Position numbers and translations under genes: made by a program. This document shows, in pieces, positions 7,191-13,170 of a stretch of DNA of 17,320 bases; the first letter of the stretch is position 1, and every line of letters begins with the position of its first letter. The stretch is from assembly GCA_946056785.1 (NCBI GenBank), contig CAMGKS010000009.1:1-17320 (forward strand). The letters are read 5' to 3'. The notes beneath the pieces are model-generated. The model saw nothing but the letters and a program-made list of their open reading frames with translations, ran no database searches and was not told the origin of the DNA. Source of the DNA: an uncultured Clostridia bacterium. Lineage in GTDB: Bacteria; Bacillota; Clostridia; Christensenellales; CAG-917.

Positions 7191-7892
7191 TTATGCCGTC
7201 TCGTTTTTATAATGGACGTTAAAAGTCTGTCCCTTCTCATCATAAGACGCAAGCAATATGTTCTTTAAGTCCTTGTCGCAGTTTATTCCTAACCCGCGTT
7301 TTATCCATTCTTCGCTATAACCGTTTTGTTCCATTACGTCTTTACGCAAAACGCCGTCGATAATCAAATAGTCAGTCAATTCAGGCGGTGGCGGAGTAAT
7401 TGACAAATCTTTGCATACGGGCTGCTTCTCTTCAGCTTTAGGCAGTATGCTCAATTTTCCGCTGGTTTCTAAAATACCGAACGCTATCTGATTAATATCG
7501 AAATAGTCCTTATCTCTTGCCATACCTAAAACCTCGTCTACCGTCAATTTGCTCTTTTTAAGCTCTTTATAATTTATCTTGCCGTTTTCAATTATCATAA
7601 GCGGTCTGCCGCAAAGAAGCTTTTTCAGCAAAGCCCCTTTTCGGCTGATTAGCGTTACCGCAAAATCGAAAACAAGGAAAATCGTCATTGCAATGATATA
7701 ATGATAAAACGGATTTACCGTATCCGTCGCCATTTCCGCCGCAATAGAACCGATCGTTATTCCTACAACGTAGTCGATAAACGATAACTGTGCAATCTGT
7801 TTTTTACCGAGCAACTTTGCAATTATAAACAGCGTTAAATACGCCACAATCGAAAAAATCAATACTTTTACAACGTCGTGAATATTATCCAT
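7191..7892 (-). CDS. DUF421 family membrane protein (YetF/YkjA-like)
   Basis: A 233-residue membrane protein. About three transmembrane helices are visible at residues 8-27, 38-55 and 62-82. The family hallmark follows the first helix: AKLLGKKQIAQLSFIDYVVG and then ITIGSIAAEMA. After residue 90 comes the soluble YetF-type region with RPLMIIENGKI, then a long hydrophilic tail (about 150-233) containing a proline run and the DYLIIDGVL segment, on the cytoplasmic side by analogy. DUF421 proteins are common in Firmicutes, but their biochemical role is not settled; Bacillus relatives are linked to spores and envelope stress. No strong ribosome binding site precedes the ATG. It is a single gene, ending toward the bidirectional terminator at 7066-7096. 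Confidence 0.85.
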   Translation of the reverse strand: MDNIHDVVKVLIFSIVAYLTLFIIAKLLGKKQIAQLSFIDYVVGITIGSIAAEMATDTVNPFYHYIIAMTIFLVFDFAVTLISRKGALLKKLLCGRPLMIIENGKINYKELKKSKLTVDEVLGMARDKDYFDINQIAFGILETSGKLSILPKAEEKQPVCKDLSITPPPPELTDYLIIDGVLRKDVMEQNGYSEEWIKRGLGINCDKDLKNILLASYDEKGQTFNVHYKNETA

Positions 7893-7910
7893 ACGTCAAA
7901 TTATTTACAG

Positions 7911-7956
7911 CGTGCAAAATTTTATACAATTCCAATTCATAATGTTTTTTTGCACG
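7911..7956. repeat. Inverted repeat upstream of the DUF421 gene
   Basis: CGTGCAAAA (7911-7919) and TTTTGCACG (7948-7956) form a perfect 9-base stem around a 28-base AT-rich interior, starting 19 bases before the DUF421 start codon. It is followed on the + strand by GTTTTTT. It could be an operator or leader hairpin. Confidence 0.5.
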
Positions 7957-8286
7957 GTTTTTTATGGATAAAATATTTCTTTCTCTTTAAACTTTGTATT
8001 ATAAATTATAAGCGGCTTTTGACGGCTTAAAATAAATATCTTTATAATAACAAAGTCGAAAAACCAGTCTTTATCTTTTTGCTATTTTAAAAATTATAAT
8101 ATGGAAATTCTTTATGATTTAATAAATTCGTCGCTAACTAATTGAGTCATTTAAACGAGTTGAATAGTTAAACCAAAGGCGAAATTACAAAAGGGCGAAA
8201 TTATAAACAATGCACCTTCGGCATATTAAAATGAGCATAATTGAAATTTTTGAATTTAGCAGAGCTAATCAAAAAAAGCGTCATAT
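7957..8286. other. Gene-free AT-rich spacer
   Basis: No coding frame or RNA gene can be supported. The only structure noticed is a short near-tandem repeat near 8177-8203 (AAGGCGAAATTAC followed by AGGGCGAAATTAT). Confidence 0.4.
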
Positions 8287-8314
8287 AAAAAACGTCCTGC
8301 TTTAAAGACGTTTT
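8287..8314 (-). terminator. Terminator of the toxin-like two-gene unit
   Basis: On the minus strand AAAACGTC and GACGTTTT form a stem around a 10-base interior, followed by further T. It lies 36 bases after the stop of the small gene at 8350-8580. A second small stem (AAGCG/CGCTT around ATAA, about 8319-8332) lies between them. Confidence 0.75.
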
Positions 8315-8349
8315 AGCAAGCGATAACGCTTTTAAACTCTATTTAGGTT

Positions 8350-8580
8350 TTAGTCAGGGCATTCCCAGATAACTTTAACATCTTCATCCAAAACGGCCGC
8401 ACTAATATCAGTGCAATCCCAAATACCGTCCTCGCCTTGAAAAATTTCTCCGTCAAACACAACGTACCAATAACCGTTTCTTTTCGGCCCCAAAATTGTT
8501 CCTATTCTTCCTTTTTCAATGCCTAAATCCTTAAACTTTTGCTTGTCTGAAATTAATTCTACTTTATCATATTCCTTCAT
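8350..8580 (-). CDS. Small SH3-like protein, candidate partner or immunity protein
   Basis: A 76-residue acidic protein. The N-terminal half (KEYDKVELISD, then GIEKGRIGTILGP, then YWYVVFDG) has the feel of small beta-barrel SH3/KOW-type proteins such as the DUF4926 group. The tail is rich in Asp/Glu. The ATG at 8580 is chosen over an in-frame ATG at 8595 because GGGAG lies correctly before it, inside the last codons of the preceding gene. The two genes are separated by a single base (TAA, T, ATG), so translation should be coupled. A small acidic protein following a toxin-like gene in its own transcription unit suggests an antitoxin or immunity protein. The fold and the role are inferences. 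Confidence 0.6.
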   Translation of the reverse strand: MKEYDKVELISDKQKFKDLGIEKGRIGTILGPKRNGYWYVVFDGEIFQGEDGIWDCTDISAAVLDEDVKVIWECPD

Positions 8581-8581
8581 A

Positions 8582-9160
8582 TTACTTTCTCCCATAAGGC
8601 GTAGTTAATACTATTTTGCCGTTAGGATACACCATCCACCCCGAACGGAATGTTACTTGTCCGTTATTATCTTTACGGTTAAGCGTGATAGCAATGTTTA
8701 TTCTTTGTCCATATTCATTGAGCAACCCTAATTCGTAATCGCCAACTGAATATGCTAGTTTTGCTTGCTTAATAAACTCTTGCTGTAAATACTTGGAGTC
8801 CATTATATCATATCCCCAAAGTTCAAACAACTGTCTTTTATCATCTATTAGCGACGAAACAAAAACATATTTAGTAAACTTTTCAATAGGACAGTCAGCC
8901 TTTGCCGTTATTGCCGGAATATTAATCGTATAACAATGGCAGTTTTGGTGTAAGGGTTTTTGTGGACATTTTTCTTTTACAAAACAACATCCGTTTAAGT
9001 TTAAACACATCGCACAATGTTTTGAAAGTGTACCTATTAAAACGTTTGCACTTTTCTCTGCACTTGTATCGGCAGGTTTTGTTCCTTCATGCACCCATTT
9101 TACCCAATTTGTTGAAAACATTTTTCTTGCGTAATCATTTATCCTTTTTAAATCTGACAT
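8582..9160 (-). CDS. Toxin-like protein: MuF-type Cys/His cluster plus DUF6883-like C-terminal domain
   Basis: A 192-residue protein of two parts. Residues about 46-77 carry C49xxC52, C58, C59, C65, H71 and C74xC76, ending PLHQNCHC; this closely resembles the Cys/His tail of phage Mu gpF-like minor head proteins (CxxC, then H-x-N-C-x-C). Residues about 94-192 (KYVF, FELWGYDIMDSKYL, DYELGLLNEYGQRI, GWMVYPNGKIVLTTPYG) resemble the DUF6883-type domain found at the C-terminus of polymorphic and contact-dependent toxins. No phage head N-terminal domain and no signal peptide are present. The start is firm: AGGAG stands 5 bases before the ATG. A promoter lies just upstream (9182-9210), and a small coupled gene follows. 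Neither the enzymatic activity nor actual toxicity can be read from the sequence; the domain assignments are from memory of the families. Confidence 0.6.
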   Translation of the reverse strand: MSDLKRINDYARKMFSTNWVKWVHEGTKPADTSAEKSANVLIGTLSKHCAMCLNLNGCCFVKEKCPQKPLHQNCHCYTINIPAITAKADCPIEKFTKYVFVSSLIDDKRQLFELWGYDIMDSKYLQQEFIKQAKLAYSVGDYELGLLNEYGQRINIAITLNRKDNNGQVTFRSGWMVYPNGKIVLTTPYGRK

Positions 9161-9181
9161 ATTGTCTCCTTTGCAAAAAGA

Positions 9182-9210
9182 TAAATATCACGGAAATTTT
9201 TGATAATCAA
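9182..9210 (-). promoter_or_regulatory. Candidate promoter of the toxin-like unit
   Basis: Minus strand: TTGATT (9205-9210), a 17-base spacer, and TATTTA (9182-9187). Transcription would begin about 10-15 bases before the ribosome binding site, giving a very short leader. Confidence 0.45.
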
Positions 9211-9248
9211 TTTAATATGACGTAAATTTTCAAAGTCGCCTTATGTTT

Positions 9249-9285
9249 TTAAAAACCTAAACCAAACTTGTGTTCGGTTTAGGTT
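9249..9285 (-). terminator. Hairpin terminator between tRNA-Ser and the toxin-like gene
   Basis: On the minus strand AACCTAAACCGAAC and GTTTGGTTTAGGTT form a 14-base stem with one mismatch and a 4-base loop, followed by TTTTT. It lies between the tRNA's own terminator and the promoter at 9182-9210. It may insulate the toxin-like unit from read-through. Confidence 0.65.
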
Positions 9286-9369
9286 CGATTAAATAAAAAA
9301 TCATGTTTGCATTTATATGCTTCTTAGGCGAGCGTGCATAAAGCCGCTCGGAATTAATTCCGTTATATG

Positions 9370-9397
9370 AAAAAGCGTCCCGCTTTGCGAGACGTTT
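9370..9397 (-). terminator. Terminator of tRNA-Ser
   Basis: Immediately after the encoded CCA, the minus strand reads CGTCTCGC, loop AAA, GCGGGACG (one G-T pair), then CTTTTT. This is a compact Rho-independent terminator for the single-gene tRNA transcript. Confidence 0.8.
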
Positions 9398-9489
9398 TGG
9401 CGGAGAAATCGGGATTTGAACCCGAGCTACGGTTATGCCGTACTACTCCCTTAGCAGGGGAGCCCCTTCAGCCACTTGGGTATTTCTCC
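9398..9489 (-). tRNA. tRNA-Ser(GCU), CCA encoded
   Basis: A class II tRNA on the minus strand. The acceptor stem GGAGAAA/TTTCTCC is at 9483-9489 and 9402-9408, the discriminator is G (9401), and CCA is encoded at 9398-9400. The anticodon arm is CTCCC-CTGCTAA-GGGAG, giving anticodon GCT (reads AGC/AGU). The long variable arm TACGG-CATAA-CCGTA marks it as a serine tRNA. The T arm is TCGGG-TTCGAAT-CCCGA. It has its own promoter and terminator, so it is a single-tRNA transcript. Confidence 0.97.
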
Positions 9490-9500
9490 AACTGAATTAT

Positions 9501-9530
9501 TTTTTTCGAATATTTCTTTTTTCGAATATT
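9501..9530 (-). repeat. Direct repeat in the pre-tRNA leader
   Basis: TTTTTTCGAATATT occurs at 9501-9514 and 9517-9530 (plus-strand reading), 16 bases apart. Both copies lie between the -10 box and the mature 5' end of tRNA-Ser, so they would be part of the precursor leader. Confidence 0.6.
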
Positions 9531-9541
9531 AAAGCTAAATT

Positions 9542-9570
9542 ATAATAACACGAAACACCGACCGTGTCAA
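9542..9570 (-). promoter_or_regulatory. Promoter of tRNA-Ser
   Basis: Minus strand: consensus TTGACA (9565-9570), a 17-base spacer, TATTAT (9542-9547). The predicted start is about 45 bases before the mature tRNA end. Confidence 0.8.
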
Positions 9571-9897
9571 GTGTAGCGAATATGCTTTATCTCCTTTTTT
9601 TAATTATCTTTTTTCTTGTTCTTCAGATTGTCCGTTTTATCACCGCTCATTTGTTTTTTGACGCGGACTTAAACCTACGCATTTTTTGACGGCTGTACGC
9701 TTACCTTTTAAATAGGCTTTTTTGTTAAAACTTTTTTGCTTCTTTGCCGTTTTTTATTTATTTTTTGCCGACAGAAAGAACTGCTATTATTATGCCGTAT
9801 ACCGCTATTATTATGCCTGTACGTATAGAGTATGGTGCTAGTATATCATTTTAACGTTCGCTAAACGCCTTAACAAGACGTAATAGCGATATACCGA
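9571..9897. other. Gene-free spacer after yerC, with repeats
   Basis: No coding frame can be supported. GCTATTATTATGCC is repeated at 9783-9796 and 9804-9817. A hairpin TCGCTA (9858-9863)/TAGCGA (9884-9889), extended by ACG/CGT, begins 9 bases after the yerC stop and may mark the 3' end of the transporter transcript, although it has no T run. Confidence 0.4.
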
Positions 9898-10179
9898 CTA
9901 TTTCTTGTCTTGCGATAACATATTTTTATAACCCTTGCCGTACTTAACGCAGCGGCTTACTCTCGAAAGCGTTGCAGACGATATGTTTGTTTCAGCTATA
10001 ATTTTCTCATAAGTTTCGCCGGCAAGCAAAAGTTTTGCCGCGTCAAGTCTTTGAACCATACAGTCAATTTCTTTATACGTACAAAGGTCGCTGAAAAATT
10101 CTTCACACTCCTCTACCGTTTTTAACTTCAAAAAGACTTCGTAAAGTTCTTTTCTATTATTCTTTGATTGATTCGTCAT
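9898..10179 (-). CDS. yerC: YerC/YecD-family TrpR-like DNA-binding regulator
   Basis: A 93-residue all-helical protein of the TrpR superfamily. The N-terminal helices contain ELYEVFLKLKTVEECEEFFSDL (about residues 11-32). The helix-turn-helix follows at about 54-75, with AGETYEKIIAETNISSATLSRV, the typical TrpR/YerC recognition region. It starts inside the end of the ATPase gene (23-base overlap, different frame), with AAGGAG seven bases before its ATG, so it belongs to the transporter operon. Ligand and DNA target are unknown for this family. From the operon I infer that it may control the amino-acid transporter, but YerC genes also occur elsewhere, so this is only a suggestion. The length matches the family. 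Confidence 0.85.
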   Translation of the reverse strand: MTNQSKNNRKELYEVFLKLKTVEECEEFFSDLCTYKEIDCMVQRLDAAKLLLAGETYEKIIAETNISSATLSRVSRCVKYGKGYKNMLSQDKK

Positions 10180-11125
10180 TGTTATTCTCCTTAGATTTAG
10201 ACAAGAAGTTTTTCAATTTTTCTGATTGTGGATTTTCAAATATATCTTTCGGACTTCCCATTTCTTCAACGACGCCGTCCGCCATAAAAATGATTTTATC
10301 CGAAACGTTTTTAGCGAACTCCATTTCATGAGTAACGATGAGCATTGTCCTATCATCGCCTTTTAGCGACCTGATAACCTTTAAAACTTCACTCGTAAGC
10401 TCGGGATCCAAAGCGGAAGTAGGTTCGTCAAAACAAAGTATTTTAGGACTTAATGCAAGCGCTCTGGCTATTGCAACTCGCTGACACTGACCACCTGAAA
10501 GTTCGCAAGGATAATTGTCTTTTTTCTCGCTAAGTCCGATTTTTGCTAGAAGCTCGTTTGCTTCGTTTGCTATTTTCGATTTTTCTTCGCTTCTGTACTT
10601 TCTTATTAACGCCGCCACTCGTTTAAAACTCTTTACGGTTTCGCCGTCGTCGGCTCCGACTATATCTAAAATCTCTTTGTCCGAATCGGCGTTTTTTTCC
10701 GCCCTTTTGGTTTTAAGTTTCAAAACGTTTTCCAATGCGACAACCGTTAAACGACGTCGATATTTTTTGCATCTTTCGTCAAGCATAAGCAAAGGAGCAA
10801 GCATAATGTTTTTTAAAACCTTATATTGCGGAAAGAGATTAAACGATTGAAACACAAGCCCGAAGTTCAATCTTTTTGTTCTGAGCGCGCCTTCCGTATC
10901 CTTTTTTTCGATAGAAGAATCGAACAGCACTTCTCCGTCCAGAGTCATTTTGCCCGTATCGGGAGTTTCAAGAAAATTTATACATCTAAGCAGCGTAGTT
11001 TTTCCCGAACCCGACGAACCTATAATAGACACCACTTCTCCTTTTTCCATAGAAAAGTTTATCCCCTGCAAAACGACGGTCTTACCGAAATTTTTATTGA
11101 AATTGTCTATGGTTAGATATGCCAT
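10157..11125 (-). CDS. Polar amino-acid ABC transporter ATPase with helical-domain insert
   Basis: A 322-residue ATPase of the GlnQ/HisP/ArtP group, which drives amino-acid uptake from the inner face of the membrane. Seen: Walker A GSSGSGKT at 36-43, Q-loop Q93 in VFQSFNLFP, signature LSGGQ at 209-213 (followed by CQR rather than the usual QQR), Walker B ILCFDE at 229-234, D-loop SALD at 237-240 and switch His H266. Family members are usually about 240-255 residues. The excess is mostly a charged insert at roughly 115-182, between the Q-loop and the signature, in the helical domain that contacts the permease. AAGGAG precedes the ATG. The gene lies 2 bases after the permease stop. All catalytic motifs are intact, so it should be active. 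Confidence 0.92.
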   Translation of the reverse strand: MAYLTIDNFNKNFGKTVVLQGINFSMEKGEVVSIIGSSGSGKTTLLRCINFLETPDTGKMTLDGEVLFDSSIEKKDTEGALRTKRLNFGLVFQSFNLFPQYKVLKNIMLAPLLMLDERCKKYRRRLTVVALENVLKLKTKRAEKNADSDKEILDIVGADDGETVKSFKRVAALIRKYRSEEKSKIANEANELLAKIGLSEKKDNYPCELSGGQCQRVAIARALALSPKILCFDEPTSALDPELTSEVLKVIRSLKGDDRTMLIVTHEMEFAKNVSDKIIFMADGVVEEMGSPKDIFENPQSEKLKNFLSKSKENNNDESIKE

Positions 11126-11127
11126 AC

Positions 11128-11811
11128 TTACTCCTTATAAAACGCCATTTTCTTTTCGAGGAAACCGAAAAGCAAAGTCAATATGCCGTTGAATACCAAA
11201 TAGAACACGCCTGCATAAAGTAGCGGTGCAAGGCTTATAACCGTTTTTACCATGTTCTGTGCCGCCGTAAACAAATCGACGACGCCGAGAACGCTTGCCA
11301 ATGCGGTATCTTTGACAAGAGTTATAATTTCATTGCTCATAGGTGCAAGAATTTTTCTGAAAACCTGAAACAAAACGATTCTGAAAAATATCTGCCCTTT
11401 TTTGAGTCCTAACACCTTTCCCGCCTCATACTGTCCGCGAGGTATAGACTGAATCGCTCCACGATAAATTTCAGAGAAATAACACGCATAATTGATAACG
11501 AAAGCTATTGCGACAAATATAAACATAAGTTGGTCAATCTCAACTTTCAAAGCGTCCGCAAGGTTAACCGTGTACGTTCCGAAAACGTAATACGGCACAA
11601 AACTGACGAGCAATATCTGCAACATAAGCGGAGTGCTGCGAATTATCCAGACTATCGTTTTAACTAAATACTTTATCGGTTTAAATTTCGACATCGAACC
11701 GAAAGCAAAAATTAAACCGAGCGGTAAAGCTAAGACAAGGGTTACGACAAACAGAAGAACCGTTTTGCCGAACCCTTGAAACAGCGTTTCCAAAACAAAT
11801 GAAACGTTCAT
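11128..11811 (-). CDS. Polar amino-acid ABC transporter permease
   Basis: A 227-residue inner-membrane permease of the HisM/GlnP family. Hydrophobic helices are visible at about 14-36, 54-73, 91-112 and 195-217, with further ones probable. The EAA-type loop that docks the ATPase is seen as EAGKVLGLKKGQIFFRIVLFQ at about 143-163, and RSTPLMLQ at 58-65 is a family signature. It has AAGGA before its ATG and sits between the binding protein (27 bases upstream) and the ATPase. Only one permease gene is present, so it probably works as a homodimer. The substrate is a polar amino acid by family; which one cannot be told. Confidence 0.93.
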   Translation of the reverse strand: MNVSFVLETLFQGFGKTVLLFVVTLVLALPLGLIFAFGSMSKFKPIKYLVKTIVWIIRSTPLMLQILLVSFVPYYVFGTYTVNLADALKVEIDQLMFIFVAIAFVINYACYFSEIYRGAIQSIPRGQYEAGKVLGLKKGQIFFRIVLFQVFRKILAPMSNEIITLVKDTALASVLGVVDLFTAAQNMVKTVISLAPLLYAGVFYLVFNGILTLLFGFLEKKMAFYKE

Positions 11812-11838
11812 TATTTTTTCCTTGTGCTATTATTGATA

Positions 11839-12687
11839 TTATTTGCCGTTTGCGATATAGTAGCCTGCCATAATCGAATCGATAACGATAACGTCAACGC
11901 CACCGACAAGAAGCTGATTGTAAGCCGAAAGCTGGTCGGCGAACGTCAACGTCTTTTTGCCGATGCCCTGTGCGTCGATTACGTCATTGCCTGCCGAGCC
12001 TTTTTCACAACCTGCCACAGCCGATTTCAAACTTTCAATATCCGTATATTTGTCTTTATCTTCAGAACGGACTACTGCAACCTGTCTGTTGTTAAGGTAA
12101 GGAAGTGAAACTGTAAGTTGTGTCTTGATTTCGTCGGTGATTGTCATACCGTTCCAGATAAGATCGAAGTCGCCTTTATTGATGTTTACGACTTTAAGGT
12201 CCCAATCGATTTCCGTAAATTCGATTGTGATGTTCGTTTCGTATTTATTGTTGAGCCACTTGATAACTTCACGGGCAAGTTCCGTATCGAAACCTGTGAA
12301 TTGTTTTGTCGATTCGTCCGTGTAAGCGATAGGAGCAAAAACAGTGTAGCCGATGATAATCTTGCCTTTTTCAACGATATTTTTCCAGCTGTCGTCGGTT
12401 GCACCCGAAATAGGATTTTCCGTGTCAGACTTTATAAGCAATTCGCTTTTCAAACCGAATTTATCTGCAACCGTGAGCATTGCGTCGTCGGCTATGCCGA
12501 TAAGAGCTTCGTTGATTTTTTCAATCAATGCTTTATTTCCCGTCGCTGCTGCGATTCCGTATTCTTCCGAACCGAAATCGATATTGAGTATGGTTGCCGT
12601 AGCTTTTGTTTTGTTGCAAGCCGCAAGACAAGCAACCGAAGCGATAACAAGTACGAGTGCTAAAATAATTAAAACTGATTTTTTCAT
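11839..12687 (-). CDS. Amino-acid-binding lipoprotein, apparently circularly permuted SBP_bac_3
   Basis: A 282-residue lipoprotein: signal peptide 1-20 and lipobox LAAC with the lipidated Cys at C24. The binding-protein fold is recognisable but out of order. Residues about 33-82 (EEYGIAAATGNKALIEKINE, then LTVADKFGL) match what is normally the C-terminal end of the family (EEYGIAV-KGD, then the final IN-AL...DGTL...K-G helix). The normal start (KIIIGYTVFAPIAYTDES, TGFDTELARE) begins only at about 108. The protein then stops at AGYYIANGK, just where the usual chain would continue into EEYGI. Residues 83-105 would be the new linker. GGAGAGG precedes the ATG. It would capture an amino acid outside the cell and deliver it to the adjacent permease. 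Confidence 0.88.
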   Translation of the reverse strand: MKKSVLIILALVLVIASVACLAACNKTKATATILNIDFGSEEYGIAAATGNKALIEKINEALIGIADDAMLTVADKFGLKSELLIKSDTENPISGATDDSWKNIVEKGKIIIGYTVFAPIAYTDESTKQFTGFDTELAREVIKWLNNKYETNITIEFTEIDWDLKVVNINKGDFDLIWNGMTITDEIKTQLTVSLPYLNNRQVAVVRSEDKDKYTDIESLKSAVAGCEKGSAGNDVIDAQGIGKKTLTFADQLSAYNQLLVGGVDVIVIDSIMAGYYIANGK

Positions 12688-12715
12688 TTTACTACCTCTC
12701 CGTGTTTTTAATTGT

Positions 12716-12748
12716 TTTTCGTTTGAATTTGGTTTTCGTTTGAATTTG
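12716..12748 (-). repeat. Tandem 16-base repeat in the transporter 5' leader
   Basis: TTTTCGTTTGAATTTG (plus-strand reading) is perfectly repeated at 12716-12731 and 12733-12748, a 17-base period. The copies lie just downstream of the expected transcription start (about 12752) and before the ribosome binding site, a place where a repressor or RNA-binding factor could act. Confidence 0.75.
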
Positions 12749-12759
12749 TTTACGGCATT

Positions 12760-12788
12760 ATTATACTTTATTACTTTACTGTTGTAAA
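12760..12788 (-). promoter_or_regulatory. Promoter of the amino-acid transporter operon
   Basis: Minus strand: TTTACA (12783-12788), a 17-base spacer, consensus TATAAT (12760-12765). It would drive the binding protein, permease, ATPase and yerC genes. Confidence 0.8.
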
Positions 12789-12876
12789 GTGTTTTGACGA
12801 CCTTTTTAATATTTTGCTGATTTAAATTTTAAAATAATTCGCATTTACCATATAAGTGTTCCTTGTACTTTAATTA

Positions 12877-13083
12877 TGCTTTAAATCTTCCCTTTTTGCC
12901 TCGTGACGGCTCAATGGTATTCTTTTCGAAATTTATAAATTCCGCGCCTCTTTTAATTGCCTCCCCTTTTGTAAATCGCGGACATAAATTGTCATAAAAT
13001 TTTAATAAAAAAAACGAACTATTAAGTCCGTTTTTTATTTTTTGTCTTTGCGAATTAAAATGCTCTTTTTTAATGCATTTATT
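12877..13083 (-). other. Unexplained open frame without a start codon
   Basis: Within the 470-base spacer upstream of the transporter promoter, 69 minus-strand codons are open, ending at a TAA (12874-12876). They contain no ATG, GTG or TTG start and read through the terminator at 13008-13036. The opposite strand is also open over 12836-12997 and contains an ATG at 12914. The translations look protein-like, but no family is recognised. It may be a decayed gene, a repeated non-coding element, or chance. Confidence 0.25.
13008..13041. terminator. Terminator downstream of the DUF2804 gene
   Basis: AAAAAAACGAACT (13008-13020), loop ATTA, AGTCCGTTTTTT (13025-13036): a stem with one G-T pair and A/T runs on both sides, so it works in either direction. 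It lies about 130 bases after the DUF2804 stop. A second hairpin (ACGCA/TGCGT, about 13149-13163) stands closer to the stop. Confidence 0.75.
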
Positions 13084-13170
13084 TTAAATGCTTTTATATA
13101 AAAGGCACTTTAAAAACATTTCTACAAAAGGCAAATTCTGCTTCGCTTTACGCAAAGTTTGCGTGAATAT

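Noticed and set aside
6950..7222. 90-residue plus-strand open frame running through the terminator and CGCTTATT repeats
   Set aside because: It is made largely of repeat-derived residues, crosses a perfect terminator hairpin, and has no ribosome binding site.
12118..12663. 181-residue plus-strand open frame opposite the binding-protein gene
   Set aside because: It is a shadow of the strongly supported minus-strand lipoprotein gene.
11839..12687. Frameshift or truncation as the cause of the missing C-terminus of the binding protein
   Set aside because: The missing segment is present at the N-terminus, and the stop is followed after 27 bases by the permease start with a normal ribosome binding site.
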